Source of the DNA: Planococcus maritimus
Lineage (GTDB): Bacteria > Bacillota > Bacilli > Bacillales_A > Planococcaceae
DNA length: 64,000 nucleotides
Assembly: GCF_001592825.1 (NCBI RefSeq)
Contig: NZ_LTZG01000001.1
Location: forward strand, 558,001-622,000
Direction: 5' to 3'
In this document: in pieces, positions 9,650 to 19,072 of the stretch
How positions within the stretch are numbered: position 1 is the stretch's first letter
Layout: every line of letters begins with the position of its first letter
Made by a program: the position numbers and the translations under genes
The notes under the pieces: generated by a model
The model's input: only the letters and a program-made list of their open reading frames with translations
Database searches by the model: none
What the model was told of the DNA's origin: nothing

Positions 9650-10309
9650 TCATGCGCGAATCAATGTCAGGGTTCGGATAGATACAGCCCCTGCTTCCTT
9701 CAATGTTTTGGCTGCCTGGCGCATCGTCGTGCCGGTGGTATAGAGATCGTCCACTAACAATAACTGTTTAGGAACCGCTTCACCGTTTAGGCGAAATAGC
9801 TGTTGGGTCGCCATCCGTTCTTGGCGGTTTTTTGTCCCCAAGGTCTCACCGCATTTCTCGAGCAAGTGCTGGAATGGAATATCCGCTGACAGCAGCAATT
9901 GATCAACTTGCGAAAAGCTCCGTTCGTGGAGTTTTTCTTTATTCAGCGGAATCGGCACGACCATTGCCCGTTCATGCGCCAAGGCTTCTCTTAACTCCTT
10001 CGCAAACACTTGCGCCAATAAGACATCTTTCAAAAATTTATATTGGTGGAACCAATCTTTCATAGCTTCATTATAGCCATACAAGCTTTTTCCCGATTCG
10101 ATGACCTCGCAGTAGCCATGCTCTTCCCAATAGCGACAGTCCTCGCATATGAGCCCCCCTTCTTTGCTGCAAAATTTACAGCCCGTCAAAGAAATCTTCG
10201 CAAATTCATTTTTACATGCCCGGCACGCAATTTCTGGCACTTCGTAAAGAAAAATTCCGCGCCATGAAGGAACAAAACGCAGTTGTTGGTCACATAAGCA
10301 ACAGTTCAT
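9650..10309 (-). CDS. comFC: ComFC competence protein, phosphoribosyltransferase-like
   Basis: A protein of 219 residues. The N-terminal third carries Cys pairs of a zinc ribbon (CCLCDQ, CRACKNEF, CKFC, CEDC). The C-terminal domain is a type I phosphoribosyltransferase fold with the PRPP-binding loop LLVDDLYTTGTT (about 177-188). ComFC is needed for uptake or processing of single-stranded DNA in natural transformation and acts with ComFA. The start overlaps the comFA stop by 4 bases (ATGA), indicating coupled translation. comFB, which lies between the two in B. subtilis, is absent here. Confidence 0.93.
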   Translation of the reverse strand: MNCCLCDQQLRFVPSWRGIFLYEVPEIACRACKNEFAKISLTGCKFCSKEGGLICEDCRYWEEHGYCEVIESGKSLYGYNEAMKDWFHQYKFLKDVLLAQVFAKELREALAHERAMVVPIPLNKEKLHERSFSQVDQLLLSADIPFQHLLEKCGETLGTKNRQERMATQQLFRLNGEAVPKQLLLVDDLYTTGTTMRQAAKTLKEAGAVSIRTLTLIRA

Positions 10310-11634
10310 GACTCCCCCTCCTTGTTATAAAAAAGGATATCTGCTCTGGCGGCATCCATTTGCCCCGTAATGCCATTGTGGAAAAAGACAATTTCTCCCG
10401 TGGGATCTTTCCCGCTTCTTCCAACCCTGCCCGCAATTTGAATGAGCGCCGCCCGGTCGAATACCCGGTGGCAAGACCCGATGACGGCGACTTGCAGATG
10501 AGGAATGGTGATGCCGCGTTCCAAAATCGTAGAGGTAGCAAGACCAGCTAATTTCCCTGCTCTCAATTGCATGACTTTTTCTTTTCGCTCAGCGTCCTCA
10601 GAATGAACAGCTTCGATGGTCTGTTCGATTTCCTTTAACAGCGGAGCAGCCTGGTTGATTAATTCGATTGTTGGAAAGAACAAAAGAAATGGTTGCTTTC
10701 TTTTCAACCTGTTTTCGATCCAATTTTTTAATGCAGCGGGAATCTTGCCTTTTCGAATATGGCGCTCATAATTCCATAACGCCTGGTATGTGGGAACTGG
10801 CAAGGGGGCGCCATGATAACGGCGGAATATCTTGGAGTGGGTGATGATTTGTTTTTGAAGTGTTTTTGATGGGGTGGCAGAAATGTAGACAATCGGAGCA
10901 AACGGTTTAACCGCTTTTTTTACGGCCCGTTCTAGCGACTGATCAAGCGAGTAAGGAAAAGCATCCGCTTCGTCGACAAAGAGCAAATCAAAGGCTTCCT
11001 GAAATCGATATAATTGATGCGTCGTAGCCAACACAATTTCGCCGTAATCCGTTTGTTCGGGGCTATTGCCGTAGAGTGTATGAATGGCAGCATCGGGAAA
11101 CGCTTGTTGGAATCTTGGGGACAACTCGAGGATGACATCGGTTCGCGGGGCAGCGACACAAATGCGCAGGCCATTTTGCAATGCTTCGTGGATAGGGAGA
11201 AAGAGGATTTCGGTTTTACCGGCACCGCAAACGGCGTACAATAGATGGTGCTCATTTTTTCGGATGCTTTCCGAGATAGCTTTTGATGCGTTTTCCTGCT
11301 GTGGAGTCAAATGGCCTTGCCAGCCAAAGTCGCGTGGCCTAGCATGTGGAATAGAAGGGGCTCTCCATAAAACCAATTGTGTGCAACTGCTGATGCGTCC
11401 CATCCTTATGCACTTTCGGCAATACCGGCAAACTTTGCCGCATGTTGCGCACTCGAATGGAATCACGTATTCTTTTGAGTTTTCAAGGCATCTTGCACAC
11501 TCGCCATTTGCCGATATTCCGCTAACAATGGTGGCATCTCCTTTATCGATCACCTCCTGTATCTGTTCTTCAGGAAACGGAACGAATTGCTTTATCCATA
11601 TTCTGCCCCTTAAAAACGCTTCGATGGCTTGCAT
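10306..11634 (-). CDS. comFA: ComFA, DEAD-box DNA translocase for competence
   Basis: A 442-residue cytoplasmic ATPase thought to pull transforming single-stranded DNA through ComEC. The N-terminal zinc-binding region has four Cys pairs (CARC, CATC, CRYCRKC; residues about 42-80). Helicase motifs follow: Walker A GAGKTE (about 130), DEAD (in LLFVDEADAFPY), motif III ISATPS, and motif VI QIAGRVGRSG near the C-terminus. It starts after GGAGGAAATTT. It follows degV by 39 bases and overlaps comFC by 4, so the three form one operon. Confidence 0.94.
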   Translation of the reverse strand: MQAIEAFLRGRIWIKQFVPFPEEQIQEVIDKGDATIVSGISANGECARCLENSKEYVIPFECATCGKVCRYCRKCIRMGRISSCTQLVLWRAPSIPHARPRDFGWQGHLTPQQENASKAISESIRKNEHHLLYAVCGAGKTEILFLPIHEALQNGLRICVAAPRTDVILELSPRFQQAFPDAAIHTLYGNSPEQTDYGEIVLATTHQLYRFQEAFDLLFVDEADAFPYSLDQSLERAVKKAVKPFAPIVYISATPSKTLQKQIITHSKIFRRYHGAPLPVPTYQALWNYERHIRKGKIPAALKNWIENRLKRKQPFLLFFPTIELINQAAPLLKEIEQTIEAVHSEDAERKEKVMQLRAGKLAGLATSTILERGITIPHLQVAVIGSCHRVFDRAALIQIAGRVGRSGKDPTGEIVFFHNGITGQMDAARADILFYNKEGES

Positions 11635-11673
11635 AAATTTCCTCCTTTTGGGTAGCCAAAAGGCCTCAACCGG

Positions 11674-12504
11674 TCATTTCTTTGCCCAGCCAAGGCCCAT
11701 TGCGCCTTCTCCTAAATGCGTACCGATTACTGGCCCAAAATGAGAAATGGTGAATTCCACATTCGGACAATCACGTTCAAGCTCCGCTTTCCATTTCTCC
11801 GCTTCTTCTAGCCGGTTGGCATGAATGACGGTTGCTTGAAGCGGCTCTTTTCCGCAGTCTTTTTTTAATTCTTCCACAATGCGGTTCATCGCTTTTTTTC
11901 GTGTACGGATCTTTTCGTATGGAACGATGAGCTTGTCTTGGAAATGCAGGATCGGTTTAATTTGGAGCATGCTGCCAACCAAAGCCTGTGCTCCTGACAA
12001 ACGTCCTCCCCTCTGCAGGTGACGGAGATCTTCCACCATAAAATAAGCACGCAAGGTTTTTTTCATTTCCTCAAGTTCTGCTAAAATTTCTTCAGCCTTC
12101 ATTCCTTTGTTTGCGAGTTCCGCTGCCTTTAACGCATAAAACCCTTGGACGGCACAAGCAATTTCAGAATCGAACACGTGAACGTCCATGTTGTCTACCA
12201 TCTCTCCTGCCTGTTTCGACCCAACCATTGTTCCGCTGATACCGCTCGACAAATGAATGGCCACCACTTCATCATACTGTTCTGAAAGCTTTTCATATAA
12301 TGAGACAAATTCACCGATGGGTGGCTGAGAAGTTTTCGGAAGTTCTTCCCGCGCTTTTTCGTAAAATTCCACAGTATCCAATGCCGTTTCCGCATAGGAC
12401 TCGGCGCCGAATGTAATCTGCAAGGGCACCACGTGTATGCCTTTGTCTTGTGCTTGTTGCTGTGGAATATATGCCGTGCTGTCTGTCACAATCGCTGTTT
12501 TCAT
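11674..12504 (-). CDS. degV: DegV-family fatty-acid-binding protein
   Basis: A protein of about 276 residues with the DegV fold. The N-terminus MKTAIVTDSTAYIPQ holds the conserved TDS(T/S), followed later by LSSGISGT, DLRHLQRGGRLSGAQA and the C-terminal GPVIGTHLGEGAMGLGW. DegV proteins bind fatty acids and in some Firmicutes present them to fatty-acid kinase FakA (FakB role). An in-frame TTG two codons upstream is an alternative start, but the ATG at 12504 has the better spacing from GGAGG (10 bases against 4). It is first in the degV-comFA-comFC unit. Confidence 0.9.
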   Translation of the reverse strand: MKTAIVTDSTAYIPQQQAQDKGIHVVPLQITFGAESYAETALDTVEFYEKAREELPKTSQPPIGEFVSLYEKLSEQYDEVVAIHLSSGISGTMVGSKQAGEMVDNMDVHVFDSEIACAVQGFYALKAAELANKGMKAEEILAELEEMKKTLRAYFMVEDLRHLQRGGRLSGAQALVGSMLQIKPILHFQDKLIVPYEKIRTRKKAMNRIVEELKKDCGKEPLQATVIHANRLEEAEKWKAELERDCPNVEFTISHFGPVIGTHLGEGAMGLGWAKK

Positions 12505-12611
12505 TTTCAATCAGCCTCCACTGCTATCTTACCAAAACTTGCCTGTCAGTAGGCAAAAAATCCAGTCCTTGAATCAACACGTTCAAGCTTTCTTTCACTT
12601 TGCGGACATGT

Positions 12612-12659
12612 AAAAAAGCCTTTCCAACACAAGCCCTATTCGCCTGCCAGGAAAAGCTT
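12612..12659 (-). terminator. Rho-independent terminator after the lipoprotein gene
   Basis: The stem AAGCTTTTCC / GGAAAGGCTT has one wobble pair and ends in six T on the minus strand. Confidence 0.7.
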
Positions 12660-12675
12660 TGATTGTAGTTGTTGA

Positions 12676-13236
12676 TTATTGATTTCCGATAAAATGCAGG
12701 CTTGTCACTTTCCAATCGCCCTGCTCTTTCTTGAACACAACCACTTGACGCCCAGATTGCTGCATGCCTTGGTCGGTTCCGGATTCATTCATCTCTACAT
12801 TGATGGTCGCAAATACTTCTGCCCGGTCTTCTTCGTATTTCACAATCGTTTCATCACTCGTCGTATAGGTCGTATCGTAGTTATCGAAAGCCTCAGCTAA
12901 CGCTTGCTGATCTTCTTCACGGTCAAAGCCATCCGGATTTTCTGCAATCGTCGCCATATATCGATCCATGTCTTCCGCATTGAAAGCTGCGATGTATTCG
13001 CCATATGCATCCAACAATTCCTGCTTATCCTGTTCCGGAACTTCCGCTGCGATGACATCCCCCTCATCGTCGAGAGTGAAGCCAACTTCTTGGTCCGTTA
13101 TGCCATGTTCTATGGCATTGTTTTCAGTAGCCGCATTGCCATCTTCTGCGGTATTGCTATTGACTGTAGTGTCTTCTTCACTTGAACAACCCGCGAGCGT
13201 CAATATGAGCCCAGTTGCCATAATCCATTTTTTCAT
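12676..13236 (-). CDS. Lipoprotein with NTF2/SnoaL-like C-terminal domain
   Basis: A 186-residue secreted lipoprotein. The signal MKKWIMATGLILTLAGCSSE has lipobox LAGC, then a Ser/Asn/Glu-rich linker. Residues about 80-186 (KQELLDAYGEYIAAFNAEDM, then VFATINVEMNES, QVVVFKKEQGDWKVTSLHFI) have the alternating pattern of an NTF2/SnoaL-like fold, often a ligand-binding or scaffold domain. Function is unknown. It is isolated by its own terminator between the DEDDh exonuclease and degV. Confidence 0.75.
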   Translation of the reverse strand: MKKWIMATGLILTLAGCSSEEDTTVNSNTAEDGNAATENNAIEHGITDQEVGFTLDDEGDVIAAEVPEQDKQELLDAYGEYIAAFNAEDMDRYMATIAENPDGFDREEDQQALAEAFDNYDTTYTTSDETIVKYEEDRAEVFATINVEMNESGTDQGMQQSGRQVVVFKKEQGDWKVTSLHFIGNQ

Positions 13237-13367
13237 GATGCATTCCTCCTGCGCTCATTTTGCCATAGCTCCATGCGGAATACAATGAAGAAACAGTGTC
13301 AATATGCGACACGACAATTCCATTAGCTGTCATGTACAATGGAAGGAAACCTTAAGGAGGCGATCAT

Positions 13368-13976
13368 GTGGAAAAATGGGAAGCCGAGCGTTTGCTCAAC
13401 CAGAAAATGCAAGACACTCGAACCTATCCAAAAAGAACAACCGCTACGCGAGCGAAAAAATACAATTTGACCATGGAACCTGCAGATAACTACATAGTAC
13501 TGGATTTTGAAACGACCGGTTTGCGTGCTGGTGACGACAAGATCATCCAAATCGGTGCTGTGAAGTATATCGGTCATCACCAGCAAGACACCATGTATTT
13601 ATTGATTAATCCGGAACGGCCGATTTCTAGTACCATCACCCGCATTACAGGTATCCGAAACAGTGATGTCCAGAATGCGCCGGTCATAGAGGAAATTGCT
13701 CCTCAGTTGATTGACTTTATCGGAGAGCTGCCAATCGTCGCCCATAATGCTCCATTCGATATGGGATTTTTGTACGCACTTGAGCGCATCACGCCTGTGC
13801 CGTCTTATCAAGTAATTGATACGGTCCGGCTGGCACGCAAATTCATCACAGAAACACCTAATCATAAACTGACGACCTTATCCGCCTATTTGGAGCTTGA
13901 GCACAACGCTCACGATGCACTTGGCGATTGCCTGGTTACTGCATCGATATATCAATTTTGCATCGGACGCATGTAG
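13368..13976 (+). CDS. DEDDh 3'-5' exonuclease (DNA polymerase III epsilon-like)
   Basis: A 202-residue nuclease. Motif I is VLDFETTGL (about 45-53), motif II HNAPFDMGFL (about 125-134) and motif III HDALGDCLVTA (about 183-193), supplying the four acidic metal ligands and the catalytic His of the DEDDh family. The start is GTG with AAGGAGG 7 bases upstream; the ATG two bases earlier is out of frame. The first 40 residues are Lys/Arg-rich and not part of the catalytic domain. It probably acts in DNA repair or RNA/DNA end trimming. It is inserted between degU and degV relative to B. subtilis. Confidence 0.88.
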   Translation: MEKWEAERLLNQKMQDTRTYPKRTTATRAKKYNLTMEPADNYIVLDFETTGLRAGDDKIIQIGAVKYIGHHQQDTMYLLINPERPISSTITRITGIRNSDVQNAPVIEEIAPQLIDFIGELPIVAHNAPFDMGFLYALERITPVPSYQVIDTVRLARKFITETPNHKLTTLSAYLELEHNAHDALGDCLVTASIYQFCIGRM

Positions 13977-14011
13977 AAAAGCGCCGGAAGCAATTGCTTC
14001 CGGCGCTTTTT
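13977..14011. terminator. Bidirectional terminator between exonuclease gene and degU
   Basis: A perfect 26-base palindrome (13981-14006, core GGAAGCAATTGCTTCC) is flanked by A on the left and T on the right. It serves both converging genes. Confidence 0.93.
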
Positions 14012-14051
14012 GTATGTTCGCGGTGAAATCACCCACTGCGGCCTGTTGGCT

Positions 14052-14726
14052 TTAGCGGACTTCAACCCACCCGTTTTTAATAGCTGTTACCACTGCCTGC
14101 GTGCGGTCATTAACCTGCATTTTTTGCAAAATGCTCGACACGTGATTTTTAACGGTCTTTTCAGAGATGAACAAAGTTTCACCAATGACACGGTTGCTTT
14201 GCCCATCCGTCAACAATTGCAAAACTTCGCTTTCGCGTTTTGTCAATAAATGGTAAGGTCGACGGATTTCTGTTTGATGGAATGAACCTTTGTTTTCGCG
14301 TTCGCTCAAACGGCGGAATTCCATTACCAAGTTTCGCGTTACTTTTGGATGCAGGTACGATCCGCCTTTAGCCACGACTTTAATCGCCTGGATAATGGCA
14401 TCTGCGTCCATTTCTTTTAGCATATAGCCAAGTGCCCCTGTTTTAAGCGCATGCGTCACATACGATTCGTCATCGTGAATGGACAGCATAATGACTTTAG
14501 CGTCCGGGAATCTTTCGATCAGCTCACCCGTAGCTTCGACACCATTTTTTTGCGGCATGTTAATATCCATCAACACAACATCCGGCTGATGTTCTTCGTA
14601 TAGCTTGACGACTTCCTCGCCATCGCCGCCTTCTGCAACCACTTCAAAGGTTTCTTCGAAGTCCAGGATACGCTTAACACCTTCCCGGAACAATTGGTGG
14701 TCATCAATAATAATAATTTTTGTCAT
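14052..14726 (-). CDS. degU: Response regulator DegU
   Basis: A 224-residue NarL/LuxR-type response regulator. The receiver domain has the acidic pair in IIDDHQLF, phospho-acceptor Asp in VVLMDINMP (about 56) and Lys in MLKEMDAD. The C-terminal HTH reads [20 protein letters not shown], then [20 protein letters not shown], ending KNGWVEVR. It closely resembles B. subtilis DegU, which controls degradative enzymes, competence, motility and biofilm. It lies 28 bases after degS. The comF genes downstream are a plausible part of its wider regulatory setting. Confidence 0.97.
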   Translation of the reverse strand: MTKIIIIDDHQLFREGVKRILDFEETFEVVAEGGDGEEVVKLYEEHQPDVVLMDINMPQKNGVEATGELIERFPDAKVIMLSIHDDESYVTHALKTGALGYMLKEMDADAIIQAIKVVAKGGSYLHPKVTRNLVMEFRRLSERENKGSFHQTEIRRPYHLLTKRESEVLQLLTDGQSNRVIGETLFISEKTVKNHVSSILQKMQVNDRTQAVVTAIKNGWVEVR

Positions 14727-14754
14727 TATGTCGTCCTCCTCAAAATACCATATC

Positions 14755-15900
14755 TTACATACCCGTATTCAGCGGGATATGAAACATTAACACCGTTCCT
14801 TCGCCCAGCGTGGAGTTGATGAAAAACTCGCCGCCGATCAATTCAATTCTCTCTCTCATGCCGGCCAAGCCGAATGACTGGTCTTTGACAATCTCTTGAT
14901 CAAACCCGGAGCCATTGTCTTTGATGATAATCGACACTTGTTCAGAGAGCCACTCCATTTTAACTTCGATTTCCGTCGATTTCCCATGGCGGATCGCATT
15001 CGACACCGATTCTTGCACGAGTCGGAAAATGGACGTTTCAAAGTTATTCGGGAGCCGGAGTTCGTTTCCATTGGAATGAAAAAACAACCGGACTCCGTGG
15101 TTATACTCTTCAATCGTTTCGAGATATTTTTTTAAAGTCGGAACCAGCCCAAGATCATCTAATGCCATTGGACGCAAATCATAGATGATTCGCCTGACTT
15201 CTGTGAGTGCTTGCCTCACCATCTCTTTCAACGAAGAAATTTCCTTAAAGGCCTTATCGGCACCTTTTTCACGGTATGTTTTCTCAATCAAGTCCGAACG
15301 CAGCAAGACATTTGCCATCATCTGGGCCGGGCCATCATGTATCTCGCGCGACAGGCGCTTGCGCTCTTCTTCTTGCGCTTCGATGATTCTCAAGCTATAG
15401 TCTTGCTTGCTTCTCGATTTATCGACCGCTTCACCGAAGTCTTCAACATCCGACGACAGGTAGTTGGTGGCCACGTTGATCTGGTTAACCAATCGTTCTG
15501 CTCGTTCGATTGTTTGAAGAAGCTTTTGAAGGTTGCGTTGGAGGCGGTCGCGTTTTTGCCGAAACTTTTTTTCCTCTGCGCGATTCAAAGATAATTGCAC
15601 TTGCATTTCGTTAGCCAACTCAAAAGCTTCACGAACTTGGTTTTCAGTGAACGATTCGAATGAACCCGATAGTTCAGCGAGTCGCCGGCGTGCCGAACGA
15701 GTCCGCTCTTCAAGGGCATCGCCTTCCGCTATAATGCGACTAATGTTCGACCTGACATTCTCCAACTCGTCCTTCATCTCTTCATAGCTGCGGCGACTTT
15801 CTTCGCTAATGGCGAAAATTCCCTGTTTCGACTGGTCCATCTTTGCGACCAGCTCGTCAAAGATGGAATCTAATGAAGTTCCACCGTTTTTCTTTGCCAT
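14755..15900 (-). CDS. degS: Sensor histidine kinase DegS
   Basis: A cytoplasmic kinase of 381 residues with no transmembrane helix. Residues 1-180 form the long coiled-coil DegS sensor domain, rich in Glu, Arg and Leu ([20 protein letters not shown]-like heptads). The phosphorylated His is in [14 protein letters not shown] (about 190). The ATPase domain has the N-box [14 protein letters not shown] and G-boxes DNGSGFD and [10 protein letters not shown]. It phosphorylates DegU, encoded directly downstream. The ribosome site is weak (AAGGCGG). Confidence 0.96.
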   Translation of the reverse strand: MAKKNGGTSLDSIFDELVAKMDQSKQGIFAISEESRRSYEEMKDELENVRSNISRIIAEGDALEERTRSARRRLAELSGSFESFTENQVREAFELANEMQVQLSLNRAEEKKFRQKRDRLQRNLQKLLQTIERAERLVNQINVATNYLSSDVEDFGEAVDKSRSKQDYSLRIIEAQEEERKRLSREIHDGPAQMMANVLLRSDLIEKTYREKGADKAFKEISSLKEMVRQALTEVRRIIYDLRPMALDDLGLVPTLKKYLETIEEYNHGVRLFFHSNGNELRLPNNFETSIFRLVQESVSNAIRHGKSTEIEVKMEWLSEQVSIIIKDNGSGFDQEIVKDQSFGLAGMRERIELIGGEFFINSTLGEGTVLMFHIPLNTGM

Positions 15901-16053
15901 TCTAAAACCGCCTTAGCTATACTTACTGTAACCAACCGTCTCTTTGCTTCTTTTGCCTTACGGGCTTTAACCAGTATATCACTATATACGCAACAGCATA
16001 TTAAGAATTCATTACAAATTATCTGATTTCATTCTACAACAGGGGGAGTAAAA

Positions 16054-16689
16054 ATGCGAGAAAATTACATAACAGTAGGTTCTTCTGCCAGTGCAGAAAT
16101 ACTCATAAATAAATCCCGTTTTATCGGTCATGCCGCAAGAGCTGAAACAGAAGCAGAAGCAGTCGCATTTATCGATTCCATTAAAGCGCAACATCGCCAG
16201 GCTACCCATAATTGCTCGGCGTACCTGATTGGCGAACATGATACAATTCAAAAAGCAAACGACGACGGGGAACCTAGCGGAACGGCGGGTATGCCAATGC
16301 TAGAAGTGCTAAAGAAACAAGGGCTAAAAGACACTGTACTGGTAGTGACACGCTATTATGGTGGGATTAAATTAGGTGGTGGAGGATTAATCCGCGCTTA
16401 TGGAAAATCCGCAACGGAAGCAATTGCTGCTTGCGGCGTGGTGCAACGCCGCCTTCACTACTTGATGCAAGTATCCATCGATTACACATGGCTTGGCAAA
16501 ATTGAGAATGAAATCCGGCAGTCGGATTATCCACTAGCCGGCATTGATTATTCAGATGCGGTGGTCTTGTCCATCCATGCGCCCGTTGAACAAGAACTCC
16601 TGTTTACTGAGTGGGTCAATGAACTGACAAATGGCCAGGCTGAAATTGAATCTGTACGCACCGAATTCCTCGAGTTTCCACATGCTTAG
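16054..16689 (+). CDS. yvyE: YigZ/IMPACT-family protein
   Basis: A protein of 211 residues. The N-terminal IMPACT domain has the characteristic CSAYLIGEHDTIQKANDDGE and SGTAGMPMLEVL, then VTRYYGGIKLGGGGLIRAYG. A C-terminal DUF1949 ferredoxin-like domain starts near residue 137. The family is linked to translation control in eukaryotes (IMPACT binds GCN1); the bacterial role is unclear. It is divergent from degS, as yvyE is in B. subtilis. The ribosome site is GGGGGAG. Confidence 0.92.
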   Translation: MRENYITVGSSASAEILINKSRFIGHAARAETEAEAVAFIDSIKAQHRQATHNCSAYLIGEHDTIQKANDDGEPSGTAGMPMLEVLKKQGLKDTVLVVTRYYGGIKLGGGGLIRAYGKSATEAIAACGVVQRRLHYLMQVSIDYTWLGKIENEIRQSDYPLAGIDYSDAVVLSIHAPVEQELLFTEWVNELTNGQAEIESVRTEFLEFPHA

Positions 16690-16699
16690 TTTGTTTTCA

Positions 16700-16728
16700 T
16701 TTACGTGCGGATTAAATCCCTGTATAAT
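16700..16728 (+). promoter_or_regulatory. Sigma-A promoter of the LCP gene
   Basis: TTTACG (16700-16705), a 17-base spacer and a perfect TATAAT (16723-16728) lie 125 bases ahead of the LCP start. The spacing is ideal. Confidence 0.65.
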
Positions 16729-16853
16729 ATCAACAGCACAAAAAAATGAAAATTCGTAAATCCCTTATGTCTTTACGATTAGCAAAAAGCAACAGCATGT
16801 GCTCGGCTAATTCCAAAGCCGCACATAATCCCCCCTTAAGAGGAGCAACTATA

Positions 16854-17909
16854 ATGAGTAGAAAAATCCAGCGGGAGGCGAAGTCCAGCAGGCGGAAAAC
16901 AATCATCAAAATTTCCGCGATCCTGGCCGTCTCCTTGTTGATCAGTTTATCCGCATTCGGTATTTGGCTTGTTAAAAAAGCAGAGTTTGCTGCAAACAAT
17001 GCGTATGAGTCGGCAGATGGGCGCGACAAATCCGATCTTCGCGAAGAGCAAGTCGAACCGCTGAATGACAATATCTCGATTTTGTTCATCGGGATCGATG
17101 ACAGTGAAGCAAGAGATCAAAGCAGTGACAATATTCGTTCCGATGCGTTGGTGTTGGCCACCTTGAATAACGAAGATAAATCCGTGAAGCTTGTCAGCAT
17201 TCCGCGAGATACCTACACGTTCATTCCGGATTCAGGATATGAAGATAAAATCACCCATGCATATGCATTGAACGGTCCGCGCTCAACGATTGAAAGCGTA
17301 GAAGGACTGCTCGACGTACCAGTTGATTATTATATGACCATGAACTTCGATGCTTTCGTTGATGTCGTAGATGCATTAGGCGGAATCACAGCCGAAGTGC
17401 CTTACGATTTGAAAGAAAAAGATGAGACAGATTCTCATAATGCAATTGAACTCGAAGAAGGGCTGCAGCAGCTTAATGGCAGTGAAGCCTTGGCCCTGGC
17501 CAGAACCCGCCATTACGATAATGACATTGAACGTGGCAAGCGGCAGCAGATGATCCTTGAATCGATCATGGACAAAGCTTTGTCGGCAGGATCTATTACC
17601 AAATACGGCAGTGTGATTGAAGCTGTCGGAGACAATATGAAAACCAATATGAGTTTCCGTGATATGCAGGCATTTTTCGAATATGCGAAAAACGGCAAAC
17701 CTGATGTGGAGACGATGAGCGTTCAAGGTTACGATGATATGTCAACGGGCATTTATTATTACCAGCCTGACCAAGAATCTCTCGAAGAATTGAAAGATAT
17801 ACTTCAAAGCCATCTCGGTTTGAAGCCGGACACATCGAATCTGTCTTTAAACGAAGACACTCTTACCGAACAAGCTTTTCCGGATCTAGAATCAGACCAA
17901 GAAGAATAA
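16854..17909 (+). CDS. LytR-CpsA-Psr family wall-polymer transferase (TagV/YvhJ type)
   Basis: A 351-residue membrane-anchored enzyme that attaches wall teichoic acid or related anionic polymers to peptidoglycan. A short basic cytoplasmic start (MSRKIQREAKSSRRKTIIK) leads into one transmembrane helix (about 21-42). The extracellular LCP domain follows, with FIGIDDSEAR, SDALVLATLN, VSIPRDTYTFIP and ALARTRHYDNDIERGKRQQM, including the conserved Arg and Asp residues that bind the lipid pyrophosphate. The start has AAGAGGAG upstream; the frame is open 36 codons earlier without a ribosome site. The neighbouring yvyE and tagO match the B. subtilis yvyE-yvhJ-tagO order. Confidence 0.92.
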   Translation: MSRKIQREAKSSRRKTIIKISAILAVSLLISLSAFGIWLVKKAEFAANNAYESADGRDKSDLREEQVEPLNDNISILFIGIDDSEARDQSSDNIRSDALVLATLNNEDKSVKLVSIPRDTYTFIPDSGYEDKITHAYALNGPRSTIESVEGLLDVPVDYYMTMNFDAFVDVVDALGGITAEVPYDLKEKDETDSHNAIELEEGLQQLNGSEALALARTRHYDNDIERGKRQQMILESIMDKALSAGSITKYGSVIEAVGDNMKTNMSFRDMQAFFEYAKNGKPDVETMSVQGYDDMSTGIYYYQPDQESLEELKDILQSHLGLKPDTSNLSLNEDTLTEQAFPDLESDQEE

Positions 17910-17911
17910 AA

Positions 17912-17945
17912 AAACTGGCAACCGAAATTCGGTTGCCAGTTTTTT
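17912..17945 (+). terminator. Rho-independent terminator of the LCP gene
   Basis: The stem AACTGGCAACCGAA / TTCGGTTGCCAGTT is followed by six T. Confidence 0.92.
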
Positions 17946-17972
17946 GTTCTCATAAATATTTTGCCCAAAAGA

Positions 17973-17998
17973 AAAAAGCGGCCTCGGCCGCTTTTTCA
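17973..17998 (-). terminator. Terminator of tagO
   Basis: AAAAAGCGGCC / GGCCGCTTTTT with a 2-base gap overlaps the tagO stop. It is symmetric and may also back up the LCP terminator. Confidence 0.8.
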
Positions 17999-19072
17999 CT
18001 TTCCTATCATTCTTACTAAATTGATTAACGGACGGTAATTCTTTCCTGCAAGTCCGACCACTTCCACGAATAATTCAATCACCAGAAGCATAACTCCGAT
18101 CAGCAGGATACCTCCCCACAGAGTTGCTTGCGAGAATAGCAATGCCGCCAATCCGAATAGCGCAGAAATCCCGTAGATAATCAAGACTGTCTGGCTATGC
18201 GAAAATCCGATGTTTAACAAGCAATGGTGTAGATGTGATTTATCCGCTTCGGAAATGGATTTCTTTTCACGAACGCGTCGCACGATAGCGAAGAACGTAT
18301 CCGAAATCGGCACGCCAAGCATGATGATCGGAATGATCAAAGCTACGACTGTGACGTTTTTGAAGCCCATCAATGCCAGCACGGAAATCATGAAGCCAAG
18401 GAACAGTGCCCCAGTGTCGCCCATGAAAATCTTGGCCGGATGGAAATTATAAAACAAGAACCCGATGGAACTAGCAGCCAGGATAGCAGCTGTCGACATG
18501 ACGAAAATATCGCCCATAATGAAGGCCATCGCCGTTAGCGTCAATAAGGCAACAGTAGAAACACCTGCCGCTAGGCCATCAAGTCCGTCGATCAAGTTGA
18601 TAGCGTTAGTGATGCCCACAATCCAAATAATCGTAAGGGGAATACTGAAATACCCGAAATCCAACACGCCGCCAAACGGCAAGTTAATAAATGAAATTTC
18701 GAGTCCGCCGCCAATGACGACAACTCCAGCTGCAGCCAGTTGACCAAGCATCTTCGCTTTTGCTGTAATTTCAAGCATATCATCCAAGACACCCGTTACG
18801 ATGATGAGAAATGCACCGATGATGATGGCTGTTTCAATCGGAATCAATGAAGCATCTAACGCTGAAGAAACGGGATCCTTCGGTTGGAGGAATAGATAAG
18901 CGATCAAAAAAGATCCAAATATAGCTAACCCGCCCAAGCGCGGCATGATCCTTGCGTGTACTTTTCGATAATTGGGCCGATCCACTGCCCCGATGCGAAA
19001 TGCCAATCTCTTCACAAGGGGAGTCAGGAGAATCGAAGCGATAAATGCCACAACCAGTGTAAGGTATAGCAT
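17996..19072 (-). CDS. tagO: Undecaprenyl-phosphate GlcNAc-1-phosphate transferase TagO
   Basis: A membrane protein of 358 residues and about 10-11 helices that starts wall teichoic acid synthesis by moving GlcNAc-1-P onto undecaprenyl phosphate. MraY/WecA family motifs are visible: PRLGG (about 47), the metal-binding pair GVLDDMLEI (about 92), NAINLIDGLDGLAAG (about 145-160) and the HLHH motif of the catalytic loop (about 290). The start at 19072 follows AAGGAGG by 6 bases; an upstream in-frame codon lacks a site. It is convergent with the LCP gene, which acts at the end of the same pathway. Confidence 0.94.
   Translation of the reverse strand: MLYLTLVVAFIASILLTPLVKRLAFRIGAVDRPNYRKVHARIMPRLGGLAIFGSFLIAYLFLQPKDPVSSALDASLIPIETAIIIGAFLIIVTGVLDDMLEITAKAKMLGQLAAAGVVVIGGGLEISFINLPFGGVLDFGYFSIPLTIIWIVGITNAINLIDGLDGLAAGVSTVALLTLTAMAFIMGDIFVMSTAAILAASSIGFLFYNFHPAKIFMGDTGALFLGFMISVLALMGFKNVTVVALIIPIIMLGVPISDTFFAIVRRVREKKSISEADKSHLHHCLLNIGFSHSQTVLIIYGISALFGLAALLFSQATLWGGILLIGVMLLVIELFVEVVGLAGKNYRPLINLVRMIGK

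Noticed and set aside
10944-11743. Long open frames on both strands inside comFA
   Set aside because: They overlap the well-supported helicase motifs of comFA in other frames and have no family features or ribosome sites.
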